From Dyella sp. OK004 (GTDB taxonomy: Bacteria; Pseudomonadota; Gammaproteobacteria; Xanthomonadales; Rhodanobacteraceae), in the NCBI RefSeq assembly GCF_900114495.1, contig NZ_FOZI01000003.1, positions 839,108 to 903,107 of the forward strand: 64,000 nucleotides of DNA, written 5' to 3'. A program made the translations under genes and the position numbers. Position 1 is the stretch's first letter. Each line of letters begins with the position of its first letter. A model generated the notes under the pieces. The model was not told where the DNA came from. It ran no database searches and saw only the letters and a list, made by a program, of their open reading frames with translations. Below are positions 18,713 through 26,915 of this stretch, one piece after another.

Positions 18713-20149
18713 ATGACCACATTGGTTTTCGTCCACGGCTGGAGCGTCACCAACACCTCAACCTACGGCCCCCTGCCCCAACGCCTCCAGCAACAAGCAG
18801 CCGCCAACGGCATGACACTCAACGTCACCGACCTCTGGCTCTCGGAATACGTGAGCTTCGATGACGCCGTAACCATGGCCGACCTAGTACGCGGTTTCGA
18901 TCACGCACTGCGCGATCTGCATCTGATCGGCGCCAACTTCGCCTGCGTCACCCACTCCACCGGCGGGCCGGTAGTTCGCGAGTGGCTGCGCGCCCAGCGC
19001 GAGAAGCCGGGCGTCTACAGCACGATCCGCCTCAGTCATCTGATCATGCTGGCGCCGGCGAATTTCGGCTCAGCGCTGGCGCAGCTCGGCAAAGGGGTGC
19101 TGGGGCGGATGCGCTCGTGGTGGAACGGGGTGGAGCCGGGGCAGCGGATTCTGGATTGGCTGGAACAGGGAAGTGCGGCGTCGCTGTCGTTGAACATCGA
19201 CCACATCCATGGCGCCGACCCAGCTGACAAAGGACAGTTTCTGTTCGTACTCACCGGCGACCGACCGGACCGTGCGCTCTACGACCATCTCAACAGCTAC
19301 ACCGGCGAAGACGGTTCGGATGGTGTGGTGCGTATCGCCGCCGCGAATCTCAATGCCTGTCACGCGGTGCTGACGCGCAAGACCAGCACCGTCAGCGGCG
19401 ACACGCTGGCGCTCAATCTCACCCGCGCGCCGCGCACGGCGTTCAAACTCATTCCGGGTGCGTCGCACTCCGGCGATACGCAGGGCATCATGGCCGCCGC
19501 GCCGGCCACCACGCTGGACGCGGTATTGCGCTGCCTGCGCGTCATCGACAGCAACAGCTATACACAACTGTGCAACAGCTTCGATGCGGAGAACGCGCAG
19601 CGCGATGCGGACAAAGTGGAGCTGGAACCGGTCGGCCCATTTTCACCACGCGTGCATATCCACGATCCACGCAGCCTGTTGATCGTGCGCCTCGCTGACG
19701 AAGCCAGTGAGCCGCTGCTGGACAGCCGCTTCCTGCTATCCGCCGGCACACCACCGAACCCGGACTGGATGCCGCAAGGCTTCATGCTCGACCGCCAGGC
19801 CAACAGCCGCACCGCCAACGTCATCTCGTTCTTTCTCAACCACGCCCTGCTCACCGGCGACGATCGTGTGGCCGACCCCACCAACAGCCGCAAGACACTG
19901 CGCGCGGCGGTCAGCGGGCACCGCCCCTATACCGCCAGCGTGCAGCCGAGCGATCTCGATGGACTGGTCCATCACGCACTGGCGGCGATGGATGTCAGCG
20001 ACGATCTGCACACTGCCTGGGGACCGCACCAGACCACTGTGCTCGACGTGGTGTTGCCGCGCAAAGTCCATGAAGGCGTGTTCCGGCTGACGCAGAAGCT
20101 GGCGCCGGAGGATTTCAGCGATCCGGTGCCTGGGCCGGTCATCGGCTAG
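18713..20149 (+). CDS. Alpha/beta hydrolase (esterase/lipase-like)
   Basis: The 478-residue protein begins with LVFVHGWSV, the oxyanion-hole loop of alpha/beta hydrolases. It has a nucleophile elbow VTHSTGGPV with Ser in an H-S-T-G context and the following LIMLAPANFGSALA, as in lipase or acylhydrolase-like proteins of the LipA/PGAP1 type. A likely late His is in GASHSGDTQGIM. The C-terminal part of about 170 residues (from about 310) is less familiar and may be a beta-rich accessory domain. No signal peptide is evident, so the product is probably cytoplasmic. The substrate is unknown. It converges on the LytM-like gene and has repeat R2 on its left. Confidence 0.75.
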   Translation: MTTLVFVHGWSVTNTSTYGPLPQRLQQQAAANGMTLNVTDLWLSEYVSFDDAVTMADLVRGFDHALRDLHLIGANFACVTHSTGGPVVREWLRAQREKPGVYSTIRLSHLIMLAPANFGSALAQLGKGVLGRMRSWWNGVEPGQRILDWLEQGSAASLSLNIDHIHGADPADKGQFLFVLTGDRPDRALYDHLNSYTGEDGSDGVVRIAAANLNACHAVLTRKTSTVSGDTLALNLTRAPRTAFKLIPGASHSGDTQGIMAAAPATTLDAVLRCLRVIDSNSYTQLCNSFDAENAQRDADKVELEPVGPFSPRVHIHDPRSLLIVRLADEASEPLLDSRFLLSAGTPPNPDWMPQGFMLDRQANSRTANVISFFLNHALLTGDDRVADPTNSRKTLRAAVSGHRPYTASVQPSDLDGLVHHALAAMDVSDDLHTAWGPHQTTVLDVVLPRKVHEGVFRLTQKLAPEDFSDPVPGPVIG

Positions 20150-20171
20150 CACCGCCGACGGATCGCTGGAT

Positions 20172-21338
20172 TCACTGGCTCGGGAACTGGATCACCACGT
20201 CGTTCAACGGCATCTGCGCGCGGCGGTGCTCGATGGGTGCCGCCTTCCACGGCTCGCCCTGCCCGAACAATTGGGCTTCGGTCTCCGGCCCCAGGAAATC
20301 GAAGCTATCGAACACGTACGGAATGCCTTCCGACCCTTCGAACGTCGCGGCGTTAGCCAGTTGGAAATGCAGATGCGGCGCGGCCGAGTTGCCGGACTGC
20401 CCCAGGTGCGCCAACGGCTGTCCGCGATGCACCTTGTCGCCAGGTTTCACCTTGAGGCTTCCGCGCTGCAAATGCGCATAGCCGGCGAATATGCCGGGGG
20501 CGATTTCCAGCATGACGTAGTTGCCGAACAGGCCATTCGTGGTGAGTGAGGATGGCTCGGGTTGCGGGCTGAGCGGCTGGTGCTCCTGCTCGTCATCGCG
20601 CGTGCTGCGCACCACGCCATCGGCGACGGCGAGCACGTCCGCGCCATAGCCGATCCAGTCGGCGTAGGTCGACTTCTGGACATCCCTCACCCCGGCTCGC
20701 ATGGCGTGACCCTGCGCGTCGAGCCCCACCAGATCCAGCGCATAGCGCTGCGGGATGGTGAGCTGTCCATTCACGGCCACCAGACTGCCCCAGTGGTGCG
20801 ACTGCGCCGCGCCGGGTCCCTCATGCGCTATCCAGCGACCGCCGCGCAGAGGCGCGCCGATCACCATGGGTTTTGCATCGTCCACCCGCACGGTCGCCCC
20901 ATCGAGCAGGGCCACCGTCTGTTTGTCGGTGGCGAACGCCACGCGATGACGCAACACATGCGGCACCGCGGTACCCGGCGGCAAGGTGATCCACACGTAG
21001 ACCACGGCGCGTTTGCCGGGGAGGATCGATGGGGATTCATGCTCCGCCGGTGCTGGCCGGATCATCGGCGACAGCGCATTCGCATCCAGCACGAGCAGCG
21101 GCGTTTTCGCCTCGTCCCCGAAGACTTTCAGCTGCGTCGGCTTCAGCGGCCCGGTGTCGCCGTAGAAATTGGTGACATGCAGCTCGTAAGCCAGATGGGT
21201 CAGGCCGTCGCTGCCGGCAAACGCCGTGGGCGCAAAGGGCACGCGGGCCTCAACCGGGGCCAGGGCTTCCTGTGCGTGGATGGATGGCGAGCAACAGAAC
21301 AAGGCGACCCAAAGTGCCGCAACGACGCTACGAATCAT
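20172..21338 (-). CDS. LytM/M23-family periplasmic protein with an altered zinc site
   Basis: The 388-residue product has a signal peptide (MIRSVVAALWVALFCCSPSIHA) and an N-terminal beta-rich region. A C-terminal LytM domain (about residues 225-330) has GADVLAVADGVV, FAGYAHLQRGSL, KPGDKVHRGQPLAHLGQSG and PHLHFQLA. M23 endopeptidases cut peptidoglycan crosslinks using a zinc held by HxxxD and HxH. Here HxH is intact (322-324), but the first motif reads QRYALD, with Arg198 where His is expected and Asp202 kept. The protein may therefore be inactive or use a variant site. The start at 21338 is chosen for the signal peptide and AGAGGA upstream. An open frame continues further upstream without support. 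It diverges from the motor-like operon. Confidence 0.82.
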   Translation of the reverse strand: MIRSVVAALWVALFCCSPSIHAQEALAPVEARVPFAPTAFAGSDGLTHLAYELHVTNFYGDTGPLKPTQLKVFGDEAKTPLLVLDANALSPMIRPAPAEHESPSILPGKRAVVYVWITLPPGTAVPHVLRHRVAFATDKQTVALLDGATVRVDDAKPMVIGAPLRGGRWIAHEGPGAAQSHHWGSLVAVNGQLTIPQRYALDLVGLDAQGHAMRAGVRDVQKSTYADWIGYGADVLAVADGVVRSTRDDEQEHQPLSPQPEPSSLTTNGLFGNYVMLEIAPGIFAGYAHLQRGSLKVKPGDKVHRGQPLAHLGQSGNSAAPHLHFQLANAATFEGSEGIPYVFDSFDFLGPETEAQLFGQGEPWKAAPIEHRRAQMPLNDVVIQFPSQ

Positions 21339-21533
21339 TCGACGTGTATCCTCTGGAGGCACTTTGACGGCGGTAGCCGCCGTCGCCTTCTGGAGTATGG
21401 CGTATCCGTTTTGGGCCGAGAACGGGCATCCCGACGACACCAGCGGACCGCCCTCCCCGGCCCCTTTCCCTGTCCCGCATTCAGCAGCCCCCGCCCCGCA
21501 GCGTGTAAACTGGTGGTTTTGACGCCAGCAGTT

Positions 21534-22292
21534 ATGGTGCAAGCTCCCCTACGTACGACGATCCGCGGCCCGACGTTCATTCGCTTATTGGCTCGCCTGA
21601 CGGACGTCGACGTTCCCCCATCCAGACAAGCGCTGTCGGACCGGCTGAGCCAATGGCTCGACTGGACCCACGCCATTGCGCTGTCCACCGCGCTGGATGG
21701 CAGGCCCGCCGTGCCCCCCCCCGGCGTGCGGACCTTTGGCAGCGCCGAAGAGGACGAGTGCACTCGTGCGCGCGCCTCGCTGGCCAACACCATCGCCGGC
21801 GACCGTCTCTTCGCCACCGCACAGCCGCAGGGATCGGAGCAGGCGCCCGCCGAGGAAGCCAGTGCGGCGGCGGTCGATTACACGGTGTTTCGTCAGCGCT
21901 ATATCGCCATACAGCGCTCGATGCAGACGGCCACCGGCCATCTGCGTGGCCGCCTGCGCGACCTGCTCGCCCAGACATCGGCCGACATGGCCCGGCTTGC
22001 CGAGGTGGATGCCGCGATGGAGCTCGCCCTGAGCCCGCGCGAGCAGACACTGCTGGCCGCCGTGCCCGCTTTACTCGGGGAACACTTCGAACGTTTGCGC
22101 CAGGCCGAGCTGAAAGCGCTGACCGACGCGACGGTATCGGAAGACACCCCACCAGCCACGCCTGGCGCCTGGCTGGACACGTTTCGCAAAGACATACAGA
22201 GCGTATTGCTCGCCGAACTGGATGTTCGTTTTCAACCGGTCGAAGGCTTGCTCGCAGCACTTCGCACCCGCTCACTGGGACGTCATGTTTAG
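21534..22292 (+). CDS. DUF3348 family protein (first gene of motor-like operon)
   Basis: The 252-residue protein is mostly helical and acidic, with no signal peptide or membrane segment. It has IRLLARLTDVDVPPSRQAL and LSQWLDWTHAIALSTAL near the start and YTVFRQRYIAIQRSMQ in the middle. It resembles DUF3348 proteins, which are encoded directly before DUF802 genes in Burkholderiales and Xanthomonadales. Its function is not known. The start at 21534 is placed where homology-like sequence begins; a continuous open frame reaches back to 20562 but overlaps the opposite-strand LytM gene. It overlaps the next gene by 8 nt, indicating coupled translation of four genes. Confidence 0.78.
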   Translation: MVQAPLRTTIRGPTFIRLLARLTDVDVPPSRQALSDRLSQWLDWTHAIALSTALDGRPAVPPPGVRTFGSAEEDECTRARASLANTIAGDRLFATAQPQGSEQAPAEEASAAAVDYTVFRQRYIAIQRSMQTATGHLRGRLRDLLAQTSADMARLAEVDAAMELALSPREQTLLAAVPALLGEHFERLRQAELKALTDATVSEDTPPATPGAWLDTFRKDIQSVLLAELDVRFQPVEGLLAALRTRSLGRHV

Positions 22293-24381
22293 AAATCTTC
22301 TTAATCTCGCCGTGTTTGCTGTGGGTCTGGTCGCGGTGTGCTGGATCGGCGCCGGTTACCTCGGATCGAATCCACTGGGATTGGCCGTCGCCATGTTGAT
22401 TGGCGCCTGCTACCTGGCGGGCGGACTAGAACTGCACCGCTACCAGCAAGCCACCGCCACGCTGACGCACGCCGTTGCCGACTTGAATGCAACGCCGTCC
22501 AGCCTAGGCAGCTGGCTCGACCGCCTGCATCCGAGCCTGCGCAACGCGGTGCGCCTGCGTGTCGAGGGTTCGCGCATGGCCCTGCCGGTACCGGCGCTGA
22601 CGCCGTATCTGGTGGGCTTGCTGGTACTGCTGGGCATGCTGGGCACGCTGCTCGGCATGATGGCGACCCTCCGGGGCACCGGCCTGGCGCTGGAAAGCGC
22701 GACGGATTTGCAGGCGATGCGCGGCTCGCTCGCCGCACCGGTCAAGGGCCTGGGATTTGCGTTCGGTACTTCGATCGCGGGCGTGGCCAGCTCGGCGATG
22801 CTCGGACTGCTCTCCGCGCTGTGCAGGCGCGAGCGGCTCCATGCCGTGCAGCGACTGGACGCGAAAATCGCGACGACCTTGCGCGTCTACTCGCAGAGTC
22901 ATCAGCGCGAGGAAACCTTCAAGCTGCTGCAACAGCAGACGACGTTGATGCCCACTCTGGTCGATCGTCTACAGACGATGATGGCGACCATCGAGCAACA
23001 GAGCGTGGCCGCGAATGATCGGCAAATCGCCAGCCAGGACGCGTTCCACGGCAAGACCGAGGCCGCCTACACGCGCCTCGCCTCTTCCATGGAGCAGTCG
23101 TTGAAGGCCAGCGTTACCGAGAGCGCGCGCGCTGCCGGCGCGGCGCTGCAACCGGTGATGGAGGCCACCATGGCGGGTCTCGCGCGCGAGACGACCTCGC
23201 TGCACGACACCGTGACGCACGCCGTGCAGCGGCAGCTGGACGGATTGTCGGGCGGTTTCGAAACCTCCACCGCGACCGTGGCGGCCATCTGGAACCAGGC
23301 ACTGACGGCGCAACAGCAGTCGAACGAAGTGCTCGCCAACAACCTGCGCAGCGCGCTGGACCAGTTCACCAACACCTTCGAGCAGCGCTCGATCAGTCTG
23401 CTGGAAGGCGTCTTCACGCGCCTCGATACCACGGCGGGTAGCGTGGCAGATGCGTGGAAGCACGCGCTGACGCAGCAAGACGGCGTCAACGAAAAACTGG
23501 CCGCCCATAATCAGCAAGCGTTGACGGCGGCCGCGGCGAGCTTCGAGCAGCATTCGGCGTCGCTGGTCCGCACCGTCGACCAGTCACACGCCGACTTGCA
23601 GGCGGCGTTGGCATCGCAGGATCAGCAGCGCTTGGCCGCCTGGACCGAGACGCTCGGCTCGATGACCGCCGCGCTGGGTACGCACTGGGAGCAAGCAGGC
23701 GCGCATGCCGCGAGCCGGCAGCAGGAGATCTGCGACACGCTGGCACGGACCGCGAGCGACATCTCGGCCCAGACGCAGACGCACGCCAGCAACACCATCG
23801 CCGAAATTTCCCGGCTCGTGCAGGCCGCATCGGAAGCGCCCAAGGCGGCCGCCGAAGTCGTTGCCGAATTGCGCCAGAAACTCTCCGACAGCATGGTGCG
23901 CGACACCGCCATGCTGGAAGAACGCAGCCGTTTGCTGGCCACGGTGGAAACCCTGCTCGATGCCGTGAACCATGCGTCCACCGAGCAACGCGTCGCCGTT
24001 GACGCGCTGGTCACCACCTCGGCGGATCTGCTCGATCGCGTCAGCACCCGGTTCACCGACCATATCGAGGCCGAAACCGGCAAGCTCGGCGCAGTGGCCG
24101 CCCAGGTCACCGGTGGAGCCGTCGAGGTAGCGAGCCTGAGCGAAGCGTTCGGTACGGCCGTGCAGCTCTACGGCAACTCGAACGAAGCGCTGATGGATCG
24201 CTTGCAGCACATCGCCACCGCGCTGGATAAATCCCTCGCGCGCAGCGATGAGCAGCTGGCGTACTACGTGGCCCAGGCGCGGGAAGTGATCGACCTGAGC
24301 ATGCTGTCGCAGAAACAGATTGTCGAAGACCTGCAACAGCTCGCCAGCCAGCGCACGTCCGCCGGAGCCGAAGTGGCATGA
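22285..24381 (+). CDS. DUF802 protein: MotA/ExbB/ZorA-like channel subunit with long coiled tail
   Basis: In this 698-residue protein four membrane segments are visible at about residues 4-26, 31-48, 105-128 and 152-180. The last two carry GMLGTLLGMMATLRG and GLGFAFGTSIAGVASS, the pattern of helices 3 and 4 in MotA, TolQ, ExbB and ZorA channel subunits. The remaining residues of about 190-698 are a long Ala/Gln/Glu/Thr-rich helical tail without membrane segments, likely cytoplasmic, like the tail of ZorA. The start at 22285 gives the first membrane helix directly; an in-frame start at 22222 would lie inside the upstream gene. Its partner, overlapping by 4 nt, is MotB/OmpA-like. An ion-driven stator role is inferred. 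Confidence 0.82.
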   Translation: MFRNLLNLAVFAVGLVAVCWIGAGYLGSNPLGLAVAMLIGACYLAGGLELHRYQQATATLTHAVADLNATPSSLGSWLDRLHPSLRNAVRLRVEGSRMALPVPALTPYLVGLLVLLGMLGTLLGMMATLRGTGLALESATDLQAMRGSLAAPVKGLGFAFGTSIAGVASSAMLGLLSALCRRERLHAVQRLDAKIATTLRVYSQSHQREETFKLLQQQTTLMPTLVDRLQTMMATIEQQSVAANDRQIASQDAFHGKTEAAYTRLASSMEQSLKASVTESARAAGAALQPVMEATMAGLARETTSLHDTVTHAVQRQLDGLSGGFETSTATVAAIWNQALTAQQQSNEVLANNLRSALDQFTNTFEQRSISLLEGVFTRLDTTAGSVADAWKHALTQQDGVNEKLAAHNQQALTAAAASFEQHSASLVRTVDQSHADLQAALASQDQQRLAAWTETLGSMTAALGTHWEQAGAHAASRQQEICDTLARTASDISAQTQTHASNTIAEISRLVQAASEAPKAAAEVVAELRQKLSDSMVRDTAMLEERSRLLATVETLLDAVNHASTEQRVAVDALVTTSADLLDRVSTRFTDHIEAETGKLGAVAAQVTGGAVEVASLSEAFGTAVQLYGNSNEALMDRLQHIATALDKSLARSDEQLAYYVAQAREVIDLSMLSQKQIVEDLQQLASQRTSAGAEVA

Positions 24382-25022
24382 GCGAAGAGATGGATGGCGT
24401 CGAGGAATCGACGGCGCCGATCTGGGCCGCCTTCGGCGACCTGATGTCGGTGCTGCTGGGCGCGTTCGTGCTGATCTTGGTCGGCGTGATCGGCGTGCAG
24501 CTGCAACTCTCGAACAGACTCGATGAAGAGGTAAAGCAGCGACAGCTCGAGGCACAGCGCCGCCAGACCCTGGAGCAGGCGCTGGCCGGACCACTGGCCG
24601 CGGGCCGGGTCACGCTGGTCAATGGGCGCATCGGTATTCGTGGCAGTGTGCTGTTCGCGCTGAATTCCGCTCAGCTGCAGCCCGAAGGACGGGAAGTATT
24701 GAAGAGCCTGGCCGGCCCGCTTTCCGGCTACCTCAAGACACGCGACGAAATCCTGATGGTGAGTGGCTTCACCGACGACCGCCAGGTGCGCGACGGCAAC
24801 CGCCAGTTCGCCGACAACTGGGAGCTATCGGCCGAGCGCGCGCTGACCGTGACCCGCGCATTGATCGCCGAAGGCGTCCCCGCCTCCCTGGTATTTGCCG
24901 CCGCGTTCGGCTCCGAACAGCCGGTGAGCTCGAATGCCGATGACGAGGGACGGGCCAAAAACCGGCGCGTGGAAATAGCCCCCATCCCGAAACCGCAAGC
25001 GGCAACCGTGGCGCCCCCATGA
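24378..25022 (+). CDS. MotB/ZorB-like OmpA-domain protein (stator partner)
   Basis: The 214-residue protein has one N-terminal membrane helix (about 14-44) containing AAFGDLMSVLLGAFVLIL. Asp21 stands where MotB and ZorB carry the ion-binding aspartate (compare ADFMTAMMAFF in MotB). A short charged helix follows, then an OmpA/MotB peptidoglycan-binding domain (about 85-205) with FALNSAQLQPEG, SGFTDDRQV, NWELSAERA and NRRVEI. It should sit in the inner membrane and hold the cell wall, while the DUF802 protein forms the surrounding channel ring. It overlaps the upstream gene (ATGA) and the downstream gene by 4 nt each, consistent with one complex made in fixed ratio. Confidence 0.88.
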   Translation: MSEEMDGVEESTAPIWAAFGDLMSVLLGAFVLILVGVIGVQLQLSNRLDEEVKQRQLEAQRRQTLEQALAGPLAAGRVTLVNGRIGIRGSVLFALNSAQLQPEGREVLKSLAGPLSGYLKTRDEILMVSGFTDDRQVRDGNRQFADNWELSAERALTVTRALIAEGVPASLVFAAAFGSEQPVSSNADDEGRAKNRRVEIAPIPKPQAATVAPP

Positions 25023-25675
25023 GCGCAAGTGCCCGAGCGATACTCGACGTGTGGCGCGAGCAAAGAGCCGATCGCCTGAATCCCATCCGCTTTCATTTCA
25101 TCGACGCGCTGGAGCGGCGCGCAGCAAGCCACGATGGTGAGGCGCGACGCCTTCTGGACGACAGGCTGTCCCAATTGATCGAGGCTTATGCCGACGATCT
25201 AAAAAAAGCGGCATTCAAGGTCGACAATGCCGATAGCACGGCAATACTGAGCGCACCCGCTCGCGGCGCGCTCGGCGATTTGGTCGATGACATCGCCGGC
25301 AGAGCGGCGGTGCGTGACGGCGATCTCGCAGCGGATGACGCGACGCCCCAGCCCGCTCTCTTTCCGCAGCTGCATGCGCTCGACGACTTCAAGAAAATCT
25401 GGTCCAAGGTCCGAACCGAGAGCCAGCTGCGGGAGTCGCTGGAGCAAGTGCCCACCAATGCCGGCCCGCTCAACTCAGGCAATCTGGTACACCGGTCGCT
25501 CACACTTATGCGTGAGCTGTCGCCGGGCTATCTCCAGCAGTTCCTGTCGTATGTCGATGCTTTGTTGTGGGTAGAGCAGATGAGCGGTGGCGGCGTCTTG
25601 GTGACTAAAGATGCGCCGCGGGTGGCTAGTGCCAGGAAGCGTGCTCGAGGTAACTCGCGCGAGCGTCGTGATTAA
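25019..25675 (+). CDS. DUF2894 family protein (last gene of motor-like operon)
   Basis: The 218-residue soluble protein has an N-terminal region with FHFIDALERRAASHDGEARRLLDDRL, a middle part of low similarity to anything I recognise, and a well-ordered C-terminal half. That half contains LDDFKKIWSKVRTESQLRESLEQVP, NAGPLNSGNLVHRSLTLM and YLQQFLSYVDALLWVEQM, and ends in a basic RKRARGNSRERR tail. It matches the DUF2894 family, which is found with DUF802/OmpA genes. Function is unknown. The basic tail could contact nucleic acid or membrane, which is speculation. It overlaps the OmpA-domain gene by 4 nt and faces the convergent orphan gene 19 nt away. Confidence 0.76.
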   Translation: MSASARAILDVWREQRADRLNPIRFHFIDALERRAASHDGEARRLLDDRLSQLIEAYADDLKKAAFKVDNADSTAILSAPARGALGDLVDDIAGRAAVRDGDLAADDATPQPALFPQLHALDDFKKIWSKVRTESQLRESLEQVPTNAGPLNSGNLVHRSLTLMRELSPGYLQQFLSYVDALLWVEQMSGGGVLVTKDAPRVASARKRARGNSRERRD

Positions 25676-25694
25676 TACTCTGCTTGGCACCGTT

Positions 25695-26111
25695 TCAGCT
25701 GATCGACGAGAGCATGCGCCGGAGGTAGTAAAGGGTGCGTCCGGAATAAGCCAATGCTCCAGACTGAACTGCCGCCCCGAATAGATCATCGACTTCTTGC
25801 TCAGACGAGAATCCGTATTCCGCCAGCCGACCTTCGGCGAACGACTTAAGGCGCCAAGGATCAAACCCGTCGTACTCACCGTTGGCACCGAAGTCGAAGT
25901 CAACACGTCCACTGAGCAGGAATACCTCGCAGCCGTATCCATGCTTTTGATAACGGACACCACCCACTAGCTCGCCAGCGCCGAGTATCCGATTTAATGC
26001 CCACTCCAGATTGCTGGACGGCAACGGGATGCCCGATTGGACCATTAGCGTTACGGCGGACCTGATCGCCGATAAATATTCATGGATCAGGGTTAGGAGA
26101 CGAGCATCCAT
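25695..26111 (-). CDS. Small hypothetical protein, immunity-like (possible DUF6896)
   Basis: This 138-residue soluble protein contains LVGGVRYQKHGYGCEVFL and VDFDFGANGEYDGFDPWRL. It resembles DUF6896-type proteins that I associate with toxin-immunity neighbourhoods, but the match is from memory and tentative. Base composition is visibly less GC-rich than neighbouring genes, suggesting recent transfer. No toxin gene is adjacent. It sits alone between the convergent motor-like operon and the divergent ECF sigma operon. Confidence 0.6.
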   Translation of the reverse strand: MDARLLTLIHEYLSAIRSAVTLMVQSGIPLPSSNLEWALNRILGAGELVGGVRYQKHGYGCEVFLLSGRVDFDFGANGEYDGFDPWRLKSFAEGRLAEYGFSSEQEVDDLFGAAVQSGALAYSGRTLYYLRRMLSSIS

Positions 26112-26360
26112 GACCTCTTGCCTTAGCGCCCGTAAACGCTGCTAGTTCGTAACGTCTTGAACGCCCACCCCAGCTCGCAAGCGGGGGCGCCATCCCGCCG
26201 CCGATCATACTCAGCTCCACCACCGGCGCCTAAAACCTCAGTGCCTTGACCCCACCCAGCACCCCACCGCGTTTCACCCAACGAGATGAACGCACTCGCC
26301 CCACTCCTACCCCTCCCACCGGCTTACCCCCGCCGGCGATTTCGCTTACCCTCGCCGCCC

Positions 26361-26915
26361 ATGGATGCCACGGTGGACGAGGACGCAACGCTGATGCTGG
26401 CCTATGCGCAGGGTGACCTGAGCGCATTCGAGGCACTGTACGCGCGCCATCGCGGCACGCTGTACCGTTTTCTGCTGCGGACCTGTCGTGATCAGGCGGT
26501 GGCGGAGGAGTTGTTTCAGGACACCTGGAGCCGGGTGATCGCGGCGCGCGGGCGTTATCAGCCGCAGGCGAAGTTCACTACGTGGTTACTGCAGATCGCG
26601 CATAACCTGCTGATCGACAGCCATCGCCGTAAGCGGCCGATGCTGGAAGGCGATGCCGCCGAGCTGGCGCTAGCGCAGGTGGAGATACCGCAGCAGGAGC
26701 AGCCGGAGCATGCACTGTCCGAATTCGAGCAGCGGCGCCGCTTGCAGCGCGCCATCGAGCAATTGCCGGACGAGCAGCGCACGGCGGTGCTGTTGCGCCT
26801 GGAGCAGGATCTGAGCCTGGAGGAGATCGCCGAAGTCACCGGTGCCGGCCGCGAAACCGTGAAGTCGCGACTGCGCTATGCCATGAACAAACTGCGCGAC
26901 CAGCTGGCCGAATGA
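26361..26915 (+). CDS. ECF-type RNA polymerase sigma factor
   Basis: The 184-residue protein has sigma region 2 (LSAFEALYARHRGTLYRFL, AEELFQDTWSRVI, FTTWLLQIAHNLLIDSHRR) and region 4 (AIEQLPDEQRTAVLLRLEQDLSLEEIAEVTGAGRETVKSRLRYAMNKLR), the two domains of extracytoplasmic-function sigma factors. The start at 26361 is preferred because it begins just before region 2. An upstream ATG at 26286 would add a Pro-rich 25-residue leader. Neither has a clear ribosome-binding site. It overlaps the next gene by 4 nt, and that gene encodes a single-pass membrane protein that probably restrains it. Confidence 0.9.
   Translation: MDATVDEDATLMLAYAQGDLSAFEALYARHRGTLYRFLLRTCRDQAVAEELFQDTWSRVIAARGRYQPQAKFTTWLLQIAHNLLIDSHRRKRPMLEGDAAELALAQVEIPQQEQPEHALSEFEQRRRLQRAIEQLPDEQRTAVLLRLEQDLSLEEIAEVTGAGRETVKSRLRYAMNKLRDQLAE

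Noticed and set aside
20562..21533. A 324-residue N-terminal extension of the DUF3348 protein
   Set aside because: It is antisense to the LytM-like gene and low in complexity; the DUF3348 sequence begins at about 21534.
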